Both the position numbers and the translations under genes were made by a program. From Bactericera cockerelli (Eukaryota; Arthropoda; Insecta; Hemiptera; Triozidae), in assembly GCA_024516035.1 (NCBI GenBank), contig CM044964.1, forward strand, positions 9,183,736 to 9,247,735: 64,000 nucleotides of DNA, given 5' to 3'. The notes below the pieces were generated by a model that saw only the letters and a list, made by a program, of their open reading frames with translations, did no database searches and had not been told where the DNA came from. Each line of letters starts with the position of its first letter. Position 1 is the first letter of the stretch. This document shows positions 14,462-26,849 of the stretch, in pieces.

Positions 14462-17427
14462 CTGAAACAGTGAGGGGAGGGGGGCGGAGCTAGAGTGGTG
14501 AGCCAACGAAAAGCGAGCGAAAGTGGCGGGAACAGCCGGGGATGAGAAGGTTAACAATCAAGAGGAGCAGAAGTTGAGAAGGTGTATTAAGAGGAGTAGG
14601 AACTCGAGGAAAAATTAAGGATAAAATCAAGATTTTTTTAAAGAAAAACAAAGAAAATTTTAAGGAAAAAATCAAGAGAAGGGAAATGAAAGGAAAGGAG
14701 ACAAGCTGATGACGAATCGATGGAAACATCAAGGCAAAGAGAAAAGGAAGAGCAAGAATAAGAAAAATAGAAAAAGAAATAATGACGAAAGTGAGGCATT
14801 AGAAAATAGAAGGCAAATCAGAGGGAAAAGTTGAGGAAGATTTGAGAAAAAAAAAAAAATATAGTAAAAAGGAGATGACATCGATGAGCAATAGTAAAAT
14901 AATGAAGGAGACATACAGAGAGCTGATACAAATACAAGAGGGAGCAGGAAGTAACAAAAGCATGTAAAACTAAAGAAAAGGAAGAGAAAATAACAAAAAC
15001 CAAAAATAAGCGAATATAATAACGGATAAGAGCTATAATAAGCATTGATAGTGGATGTGGTTATGGTGCTAGAGTTGTAATGTAAACTATCTACCGTGCA
15101 GATCGGATTGCACCCAATGTTTGAATTTTTCTCATTTTTTCGAGTGGGTGAAAAAAATCTTCTGCGTTTTTTTTTTTTCAAGTTCATAAATAATTAATTA
15201 TGTCTATTAACACTTAGACGACCGGCATGGTTTTTCGTGAATTCTCTTGTGGGACCGGCGATAATACGGCTATCCGACCCCGTGTACCACCGGTGGTACA
15301 CCCGATCGTCTACGTGTTAAAGGGGAAATGCCAACGCAGTTCTAAGTATGCGAATCGAGTTCGAAAAAAAAAGATTTCTTTTGTACCTTTTAAAAGAAAA
15401 CATAATTCACACACACATACGAAAAAGAGAAGAAGAAAAAAGGGTTGGGTGGATAGTGATGTACCGCGAGGTAAATACCCGCGGGAAGATAAATAAAAAT
15501 TGGGTATTCACCCCAGGGGTCGGGTAAATTCCCCAAGTCTTTAAAACTGTGTTTACGAATATTCCTGCCCACATAAAGTTTTTCTAACTTGAGCTCTATA
15601 AAATTTCAAGTGGTGGGTAGGAAGCACCTACTTTTTATTATTTGTGATTCAATTTCAATTTTAAAATATAAAAGTCTTCTATTTCTGAATGTGGTTCTTT
15701 ACATTTCCTGTGACATGTTTATTTGTTTGAGTAATTTTACGTAGGTAATTAGAACCAGGGCAAATGGAGGCTGCAATCTAAAAGCCCTACTTGAGCAGAA
15801 TAAGGCATGGCAGAACAAGTATGAGTAATATATGATTAATTACCTAAAAATACATTTTTTATAATTGGTTCTGTAAATCCTAACCTTCAGGATCAACATT
15901 TTAATGTTTATATCACAGAGGGAGGGATCAGAAATAGGAGAAGATGTTTTATGTGTACATTGGCAAGGAAATGTGCTAAAATGGGTAAATACCCCAACTT
16001 GGGGTAAATACCCGGGTATTTGTACATCACTGGGTGGAAGAGATTGCCACAGGCAATAACCCCGCCCTTTAAGTAGGACATTTCTCTCTTTTTTTTCCTT
16101 CTTGTATATTTGTTTAATCTTTTTGTTTTTCTTTATATTTCATGGTGTTCTACTGTATATATTTTTTGTTCTACCCAATAAGGCTTAAAAAAAAGAGATG
16201 TCTATTAGCAACTAACTCTAGCATCGAGTGGCTGGCGGCTCTCACCTGGTGGAAGTGTCGTAGTCCGGCTCCGGGCTCCGGCGGCTGGGCGAGGCGGGCG
16301 GACTGAACGCCTGCAGGAACTTGCCCTTGCCCTCGTTCCAGATGGACTTGAGCCGCCCCTCCCGTCCGAACAGCAGCAGGAACGTGTCTATGATGTCCCG
16401 GGACTTCTCCTCCCACTTCTGAATCATGTCCACCTTCACCCGCTTGCTCTTGTCTCGGATCTCCTCGATCTTGTTCTGGAACCGGAACTTTTTCTCCTGG
16501 GGGGCGTGAAAGGGTTAAATATTATTATTCTTGGGGACGTGAAAGGGTTAAATATTATTATTATTTGTTCTGGAACCGGAACTTTTTCTCCTGGGGGGCA
16601 TGAAAGGGTTGAATAAACTACTTTGTTCTCGGACCGGACAGGGGACGTGAACGGGTTAAATATTATTATTTTTTATAATATTATTATTTATAATAAAAGG
16701 ACAGGGGACGTGAAAAGGTTAAATATTATTATTATTTGTTCTGGAACCGGAACTTTTTCTCCTGGGGGGCGGGTGTGAAAGGGTAAAATATTATTATTGT
16801 TATTATTTGTTCTGGAACCGGAACTTTTTCTCCTGGGGGCGGGTATGAAAGGGTTAAATATTATTATTGTTATTATTTGTTCTGGAACCGGAACTTTTTC
16901 TCCAGATTATCCAGATGTCGTGAGTTCGAAACCCAGCCAGGACATGACAAGTTTTTTTTTTTTAATTGGGATGAAAAAGTTATCATCCCATATGGAGTTT
17001 TCACCACATAATAACATGTCTTGGGCTTACTGCTGGAATAATGGGACTTAATAGTCCTAATCGGGCATTATAAATACGGCGATATTATTATTATTATTAT
17101 TAATAATAATAATAACCTGAAGAAACTCTGTATCAGGAACCCACAAGCTGTCATCAAGAAAGCACAATTTTCCGTCATCCTGTCCACCACGTCAATCATC
17201 AGGAAGGTGCTTAACGAGTGAAGATCATTCCATTGTACTGTAACCACCGATTGTAACTGTTTATGCATATTATGTTGAACTTGTTTCCCATAATCATGTT
17301 TATGATGTACTGAACCTTTAATAAAAATGATGATTAAACATAATAATAATAATACCGACTCACATTCAGGTAGGACACGTTCAGATCCTTGGCCGTGTAC
17401 CCGCGCGCCAGATTCCTCCGCACGTAG

Positions 17428-17467
<40 letters not shown>

Positions 17468-17539
17468 CGACTCACATTCAGGTAGGACACGTTCAGATCC
17501 TTGGCCGTGTACCCGCGCGCCAGATTCCTCCGCACGTAG

Positions 17540-17579
<40 letters not shown>

Positions 17580-18136
17580 CGACTCACATTCAGGTAGGAC
17601 ACGTTCAGATCCTTGGCCGTGTACCCGCGCGCCAGATTCCTGCGCACGTAGATAATAATAATAATAATAATAATAATACCGACTCACATTCAGGTAGGAC
17701 ACGTTCAGATCCTTGGCCGTGTACCCGCGCGCCAGATTCCTGCGCACGTAGATAATAATAATAATAATAATAACACCGACTCACATTCAGGTAGGACACG
17801 TTCAGATCCTTCGCCGTGTACCCGCGCGCCAGATTCCTCCGCACGTAGATAATAATAATAATAATAATAACACCGACTTACATTCAGGTAGGACACGTTC
17901 AGATCCTTCGCCGTGTACCCGCGCGCCAGATTCCTGCGCCCGTAGATAATAATAATAATAATAATAACACCGACTCACATTCAGGTAGGACACGTTCAGA
18001 TCTTTGGCCGTGTACCCGCGCGCCAGATTCCTCCGCACGTAGATAATAATAATAATAATAACACCGACTCACATTCAGGTAGGACACGTTCAGATCCTTC
18101 GCCGTGTACCCGCGCGCCAGATTCCTGCGCCCGTAG

Positions 18137-18172
<36 letters not shown>

Positions 18173-19655
18173 CCGACTCACATTCAGGTAGGACACGTTC
18201 AGATCTTTGGCCGTGTACCCGCGCGCCAGATTCCTCCGCACGTAGATATCGTAGTCGCGCACGATGCGGGCCACGATGTCCGAGGTGGACACGCCCTCCG
18301 TGCGCTGGGTGGCCACGAACATGCCCCGCTCCTTCAGGTGGGCGTACACGTCCTCGCCGAACTCGCTCATGTAGGGGATCTCGTCGTGCGCCACGAAGTC
18401 GATCTGGGGGGACACGGGAGCGAAAGGGTTAAACTAAATTTTTTCTGAATGGCAGTCGATCTGGGACTTGGGGATGGAAAGGGTTAAACTAGTATTGCTT
18501 TATGGATGACAATCTGAGGACATTAGGATGGAAAGGGTTAAGCTAAAATTACTGAATGGAAGTCAATCTGGGACCCGAAGATGGAAAGGGTTAAACTAGT
18601 ATTGCTTTATGGATGACAATCTGAGGACATTAGGATGGAAAGGGTTAAGCTAAAATTACTGAATGGAAGTCAATCTGGGACCCGAAGATGGAAAGGGTTA
18701 AACTAGTATTGCTTTATGGATGACAATCTGAGGACATTAGGATGGAAAGGGTTAAGCTAAAATTACTGAATGGAAGTCAATCTGGGACCCGAAGATGGAA
18801 AGGGTTAAACTAGTATTGCTTTATGGATGACAATCTGAGGACATTAGGATGGAAAGGGTTAAGCTAAAATTACTGAATGGAAGTCAATCTGGGACCCGAA
18901 GATGGAAAGGGTTAAACTAGTGTTGCTTAATGGATGTCGATTTGGGGACACGGGAATGGAAAGGGTTATACTAAAATTGCTTGATGGTAAGGGTTTTTTT
19001 TAGAGAGAGAAAAAAAAACCCGAGTTGAATGATAGATGTTAAAGCATGAGGTCATGCCAAATCCAGGCCCGAAGCGATGGTACGGCAATGCCTCATGGTG
19101 TAGAGTAGGGTTAGGAAAAATAAATATAGGGCCATGCCTCGGGCCGTAACTCGGGTGCAGCCGGTAAGGAGATGTTTAATAAATAGGTCATTCAAGACGG
19201 AAAACCAACTCAGGGTTATTAATCATAAACCTCACTTATTCATACTCCCCGAATAAATTGGACCAAAAAAATCCTTTAATTTTGCATTTGATTTATTATG
19301 TGGTCCAAATCTGAAGTAGCCAGATTTGTATGCACCGGTTCTCGTAAGATCACCGAAGTTAAGCGACCGACGTCCAGCGAGGTGAAGACTTCATGATGCT
19401 GGCATTCCGGCCCAACCCAGGCTGGGTGAGATTAATGTGGGTAGCAGGTTTGTGAATTTCCTGCGAATGGAGGGTAACACCCCGTCGTGATATGACCATG
19501 CAGTTGAAAGCGACATTGATCCCAAATTGAAAAAAAATCTGAAGTAGAACCAACGTCGACTGCACTTGTAGCACTTTGATCCAGAAACACTTTTTACTCT
19601 CCAAGTCTCGCTTTTAACGCACTCTGATTGGTTCTTGCGTTCAAATTAACCAATC

Positions 19656-19691
<36 letters not shown>

Positions 19692-22600
19692 CAGAGTGCG
19701 TTGAAAGGGAGATTCGAAGATTTGGAGAGTAGTAAGTGTTTCTGAAACGGGCTCCAGATCTCGTTTTGTAACTAAAGGTAAACAACGTCCAGCAAAGGAC
19801 TTGGATGGTTGATCATTCAAATTAGAACCCTCGTGATGCTGACCATTCCCGACCCCACTCAGGTGGGTGAGAATTTGAGTAGCTGGTTTGTGAGTTTCCA
19901 GCGAATGGAGGTCAAAAACTCGCGTCGTGGTATGAGCATGCGGTGAAAAGCGACTATATTGCAGATGGGGCGCCAACCTGAATCAAGTTGGATGATTTAT
20001 GCAAAAAGAAATAATGATGGCTTAAATTCAACGAATGGTGGTTCTTTGTGAGATATTAAATATAAATTACTGGTTCTAAAATTTGTTATTTAATGCATCG
20101 CAATGCTCATAAAAAAGAACAAAAATAGGTTTATTTAAAATTCAATTTCTAAATGAAAATTTCTTCTATTTCAATCTTCAGTTTATCAAAATTTCAAGTA
20201 TTCAACGCACAGGACTAGTGACCTGCAGGTACGTGGAGAATGAAACACCAAATGGAGGATGGAACACCAAATGGAGGATTAAACACAAAATGGAGGATGA
20301 AACACAAAATGGAGGATGGAACACCAAATGGAGGATGGAACACAAAATGGAGGATGGAACACAAAATGGAGAATGAAACACAAGGATGCCTCAACAGTGA
20401 CAATGTGGCGTCACTTCTTTCCTCCGACTTCAGTCTGCACGGCTAGCTGCGTCACAGCCAGGAGAAAGTCAAAAGCCGTCGAGTTACCGCGGACTTCTAA
20501 CCCGAAGGTCACAGGTTTGACTAAATTCTTGTGTAGAATATTCAAAATCCGTGGTGTAACGGTTGTGACTACTGCCTGTGGTCCAGAGATCCTGAGTTCG
20601 ATTCCGGGTCGGGCAGAATTTTCAAACAAAAAATATATTCCTCCTCCCTACACGTCAGGCTAACATTACGGGTCCAACCCAAGCTAGGTGAGGTTAATGT
20701 GAGTAGCTGGTACGTTTCCCAGCGATTGGAGGGTAAAACCCACAATGCGCTAAGAATTTTTAATTCGCTAAGAATTCTTTGTACTATAAAATATATAAGA
20801 CCTGTTTGACTGCTGGACATCTCATTGGACATCTGTGCACATCTCATTGGAGTAAATGGACTTTTCAGTCTTATCTCGGCAGTATTCTATTCGAAATTCT
20901 ATTGACCCAGCACCTAAATGGGAAATATTGTGTCAATTCTAGCCCATCAGAGAGGAGGCATACTAGGGGATGGGAAAGCTACAACACAGATCAGAAGCGA
21001 GACGAAAGAGTTTGTGCAAGACGTTTGGAGAAAATTAATAGATTTAACTGGGGATGCCAGATCAAAAATCCACCTGAAACAGCGTCTCAGCCTGGTGGTG
21101 CAAAGGGGGAATGCAGCAAGTATGCTTTCGGCTCTTCCCTCTGCTGAGTTTGTAGAAGTCTACATTCTATAATTTTATTATTGTTTTATTTACTTTTAAT
21201 TGATAGCCAAGTATCTGTAAATAATTTTCACCTTTAATAGGGCAGGGTCCATCTCTGCCCTATTAAGACATTCCCTATTGAGACCATCCACGGAGACATT
21301 CCCTATTAAGACCATCTACGGAGACAGACATTCCGTAGATGGTGAAATTACGGAAACACATCTGATAATTTCATTGCAGGGGGGAAAAAATCGTTTGGAA
21401 TACAGGATTTCGTCTTATTGTTAGGTTTTTTTTTCTTCTAATTCTGTGTTCAATATTCATGTGTGCTGTAGAAGGATTGCTATTACTCCTTGGACAACAT
21501 CTTTTGTATTTATCAATTTTATTACATAAAATGCCTCGATAAAAATAACCATGCGCCGCGGTTGTCTTCTATGTATGATTTTATTTGTGGTGAAGCACAA
21601 GGCCTCTTCACATTTTTTGTGAGCAGCGCAGCAATACTAAGAGACCCCTTCACTTTTTGAATTCTATTACATTAATTTTTCTTTTTACTCTGGTAATGCC
21701 ACCACTAATCGTTATTCATACAAGTAACTACTCATTTTTCCTCACGAGGTATGAGTGGAACCCGAATATCCAAGTACACAGCAGAAAAATTCCTGCCCCG
21801 CTGAGAATCGAACCCAGGTCACCATGCCTGCAATGCTCAGCGCGCTAACTCACTCGGCAACGGGGACTACATCCGATAATATACCTTATAATTCGCCTCT
21901 GATAACACAAAGAGGCGTAAACAACATTTTCGAAAATTTACAGGAGAGTCAAAATGAGTTTTCTTGTGCATAAATTTTCTGTTCACGGTAGGAAATTCAT
22001 CACTTCCCTGTACCCATGAATGACCATACGAACTTTTTCTGTTGCCAAATTTGATTATTTGACTGTGACTATCGATTTACACCTATTTGATTTGTCTGAA
22101 AAAGAGAAAATGAGGGATACGCCTGATTTCAATTTTTGTTGTATCTTTTCTTTGGATTATAATTGGATTACGTCTATTTGTGAGAACAAAATATAGCACA
22201 AGTAGACTCAATCCAAGCAATAAAACCGATTTCAAAAATTTGTGGTTTACGCCTCTTTGTGTTATCAGAGGCGAATTGTCCTAATATGTAATAAAAATAA
22301 TTGATTAACATGTACCTATATATTTCATTTTGCTCATTTATTTCTCTCTCTGGTTTCGCACATTCTTAGCAAACAAAAAAAATAGTTAGAACTTTCTCAG
22401 TAAGAATAAAAGCAGTTGTATTTTTCATTTGTCTTTCTTTCTCTCTCTTTCGCGCACATTTTCAGCAACAACAAGAAAAATACAATTTTCCCAGTTAAAA
22501 ATCAAACATTAGTATTTGGCGTCTTTATTTCTCTTTCTGCATGTTCTCAGCAAAATAAATATAATATTCTTAGTAGTACAAGAAGAGATTAGATTGCGTA

Positions 22601-25600
22601 TTTATTTCTCTTTCTGCATATTCTCAGAGAAAAAAAAAACACAATATCTAAAAATATAACCAATAAAGTGTATTTTACCAACAAAAAAAAAAAATGAATC
22701 AGTAAAAAAAAACAATTTGTAATTTGCGTATTTTTTCCATTTATTTGCCAATGGTTTAATTTCAATATGCTTTATGTAGCAGAGTGAAGAAAGTCACTAG
22801 ATTTTCAGGATTTGCTTCTTAGGTTGCTAATGGATAGGTCTTATCTTGATCAACAAGAGCGTACTAATTAAACGTATTAATGTACATATTATTTCTGACT
22901 GGGTAATTTATATCAATTCCTGTTTATAATTTACCTGTGTGTTATTACTTTATTTTTCAGATAGTAAAAGTTCCAAATTATCAAAGTATCCAATTCTCCA
23001 AATTACCAAAGTGTCAAAGTGCTCCAAATTATCAAAGTATCCAGTTCTCCAAATTATCAAAGTATCCAGTTCACCAAATTACCAAAGTATCCAAATTATA
23101 AAAGTATCCAGTTCTAAAAATTATCGAAGTATCCAGTTCTCCAAATTACCAAAGTATCCAGTTCTCCAAATTATCAAAGTATCCAGTTCTCCAAATTATC
23201 AAAGTATCCAGTTCTCCAAATTATCAAAGTATCCAGTTCACCAAATTACCAAAGTATCCAAAATATAAAAGTATCCAGTTCTAAAAATTATCAAAGTATC
23301 CAGTTCTCCAAATTATCAAAGTATCCAGTTCTCCAAATTATCAAAGTATCCAGTTCTCCAAATTATCAAAGTATCCAGTTCTCCAAATTATCAAAGTATC
23401 CAGTTCTCCAAATTATCAAAGTATCCAGTTCTAAAAATTATCAAAGTATCCAGTTCGCCAAATTACCAAAGTATCCAGTTCTAAAAATTATCAAAGTATC
23501 CAGTTCGCCAAATTACTAAAGTATCCAGTTCTAAAAATTATCAAAGTATCCAGTTCTCCAAATTATCAAAGTATCCAGTTCTAAAAATTACCAAAGTATC
23601 CAGTTCTCCAAATTATCAAAGTATCCAGTTCTAAAAATTATCAAAGTATCCAGTTCTCCAAATTATCAAAGTATCCAGTTCTCCAAATTATCAAAGTATC
23701 CAGTTCACCAAATTACCAAAGTATCCAAAATATAAAAGTATCCAGTTCTAAAAATTACCAAAGTATCCAGTTCTCCAAATTACCAAAGTATCCAGTTCTC
23801 CAAATTATCAAAGTATCCAGTTCTCCAAATTATCAAAGTATCCAGTTCTCCAAATTATCAAAGTATCCAGTTCACCAAATTACCAAAGTATCCAAAATAT
23901 AAAAGTATCCAGTTCTAAAAATTATCAAAGTATCCAGTTCTCCAAATTATCAAAGTATCCAGTTCTCCAAATTATCAAAGTATCCAGTTCTCCAAATTAT
24001 CAAAGTATCCAGTTCTCCAAATTATCAAAGTATCCAGTTCTCCAAATTATCAAAGTATCCAGTTCTAAAAATTATCAAAGTATCCAGTTCGCCAAATTAC
24101 CAAAGTATCCAGTTCTAAAAATTATCAAAGTATCCAGTTCGCCAAATTACTAAAGTATCCAGTTCTAAAAATTATCAAAGTATCCAGTTCTCCAAATTAT
24201 CAAAGTATCCAGTTCTAAAAATTACCAAAGTATCCAGTTCTCCAAATTATCAAAGTATCCAGTTCTAAAAATTATCAAAGTATCCAGTTCTCCAAATTAT
24301 CAAAGTATCCAGTTCTCCAAATTACCAAAGTATCCAGTTCACCAAATTATCAAAGTATCCAGTTCTCCAAATTATCAAAGTATCCAGTTCTCCAAATTAC
24401 CAAAGTATCCAGTTCACCAAATTATCAAAGTATCCAGTTCTCCAAATTATCAAAGTATCCAGTTCTCCAAATTATCAAAGTATCCAGTTCTAAAAATTAT
24501 CAAAGTATCCAGTTCACCAAATTACCAAAGTATCCAGTTCTCCAAATTATCAAAGTATCCAGTTCTCCAAATTATCAAAGTATCCAGTTCTCCAAATTAT
24601 CAAAGTATCCAGTTCTCCAAATTATCAAAGTATCCAGTTCTCCAAATTATCAAAGTATCCAGTTCTCCAAATTATCGAAGTATCCAGTTCTCCAAATTAT
24701 CAAAGTATCCAGTTCTCCAAATTCCAATGGCAGTCATAAGCGTAAGTATACAACTAATGTATGATATTTCGTACAGTTCTTTATATAAAAACTAAAAAGC
24801 AAATCCTGAAATTGGTAACTATTGTTAAGTGACTATATAAAACCAATCTGTATTAACAAGATCAAACCATTGGCAAAAAATAACCTTCAGTATATCTTAA
24901 AAAATGAAGTTGTTCATGTGCGAGAAAAAATCAGATAAATTGAAGAATATTTTGGAGAGATGCTACAGACTATGTACGATGCCTTTGGTTGTAAGTATAG
25001 TTGGGAATTAAAAAAAAATCTATCTACATAACTTAAAAAAATTGTTTCAAACTTGTTTTTTTTTTTCGTAGCCATGAAACAGAAGCTACTGAAGACGCTT
25101 GTGGTCTGTGCTGTAGCTTGACCATGCCAAAGCATGCCTCCCCTCTGATGAGCGAGATATGTCACAAAACTTCCCTTTTAATAGGTGCTAGGTCATCACG
25201 AGCACACCTATAGGTTTCCCTTACAAACAACTATACTAAAATTGTGAATAATATTTTTTGTCAGCTCTTGAGTTCAAACGCTGGACGTGGTGAGCAAGTA
25301 TTTTACCACTAAGCTAATCGTGAGCAAATTGTTGCAGATAAAAAATTGTCGGACAAGATCTCATTTTCTCTTTCTTTACGTTTTCTTACTTTCCTCATCC
25401 TATAATAAGGAAAGTATTGTATCTGTCGAAAATTTGACGTACTTAGTTTTTCACATTTTTGGACGAATCATAGATAGCCTCAGGATACCAAAAAAGTTTT
25501 ATTCGGCCATTGGTCCGTGCGTCTGTCTGTCTGTCCGTCCGTCTGTGAACAAGATATCTCGAGAACAGTAAAAGCTAGAGACTTGAAATTTGGTATGGAA

Positions 25601-26479
25601 GTAGATCTCACATACCAAACGATCCACGAAACTTTTGGTTGAAATCGCAGGGCCGCAATAATCGGCTGCAAGGGCCGTTTCTTTGTATTGGTTAAAGATC
25701 AAAAAAAAAAAAAAAAAATAATAATAAAAAAATAAGAGAACAATATTGCCTCAGAATAAAAAAATAATAGGGATTTACACTTAGATCATTTTTTTGATAT
25801 CTTGAACTTTTCGGAACACGGCTACAATTAGCCGGTATTTTCGTGTGATGTTTACACCAGATTTTTTACCTTGTTTTATTGTTGTCTCTTACCTTACATT
25901 TTTTCTTTTTTTCTGTGTGTCTTTTCTAAAAATAAATAAATAAATTTAATTCCTATGTGCTGGGTCCATTATTTAGAACTATTGGCACGCTTCTCACCTT
26001 GTGTTTCTCTAGAAAGTCGTCGTCTGTTTCCCAGGGTGCATTTCTGACCACCTCATCCACATAGCGGCAGTGTCGCACAGCTTCGTACCTGAGGGAGAAG
26101 AGGAAACACCCGTCTAGGCAAATACTTCAAATATGCTCCTGAGAAAGGAGAAAGTTTCTCTCGCTCTTTTTACCGTGAATATAAGATTCATTGAATATGT
26201 CTCTCTCTATATCTCTCTCTCTCTCTTTAAGTTTTATTAATAATTAAAATATAAAAATTGACAATAATAATAATATAAACAAGGGGAAAAAAAACAAAAT
26301 ATCTCGGTAGTGAGTTGGAAGAATTTTTTTACCTTTGAAATATATAAGTCCATTTCTGCCTGACATTTTAACATTTTAATTTTAATGATTAATTACTATG
26401 CTATACTGTTACAATTAGAAATCAGGGTTAGAGTCCCCATTACTTAAAAGAGTGACAAAGAGTGTGTATTTGGAAACCA

Positions 26480-26514
<35 letters not shown>

Positions 26515-26604
26515 ACTTTTGTATCTCTGTCTCACCTCTCCACATCGTTCATGACAGTGCGTCCCTTCTTCTCATGCGTCAGAGCGTCACTGCAGACCCC
26601 CACT

Positions 26605-26690
<86 letters not shown>

Positions 26691-26791
26691 TCTACTTTTG
26701 TATCTCTGTCTCACCTCTCCACATCGTTCATGACAGTGCGTCCCTTCTTCTCATGCGTCAGAGCGTCACTGCAGACCCCCACTATCTCTCT

Positions 26792-26849
<58 letters not shown>

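Noticed and set aside
17068..17896. Overlapping tyrosine-rich and leucine-rich frames
   Set aside because: They are translations of the exon 6 donor-edge array and its TTA/TAA runs.
17355..18182. CRISPR-like repeat-spacer array
   Set aside because: The repeats are exon sequence with TAA-run spacers in a eukaryotic gene; spacers are not unique.
20240..20446. Possible small protein rich in Met/Trp
   Set aside because: 19-bp minisatellite giving frames on both strands.
22939..23268. Long open frame over the 25-bp satellite
   Set aside because: The unit simply lacks stops on the plus strand. The frame rotates every unit and breaks at the ctaaaa and aatataaaag variants, and there is no non-repetitive coding flank.
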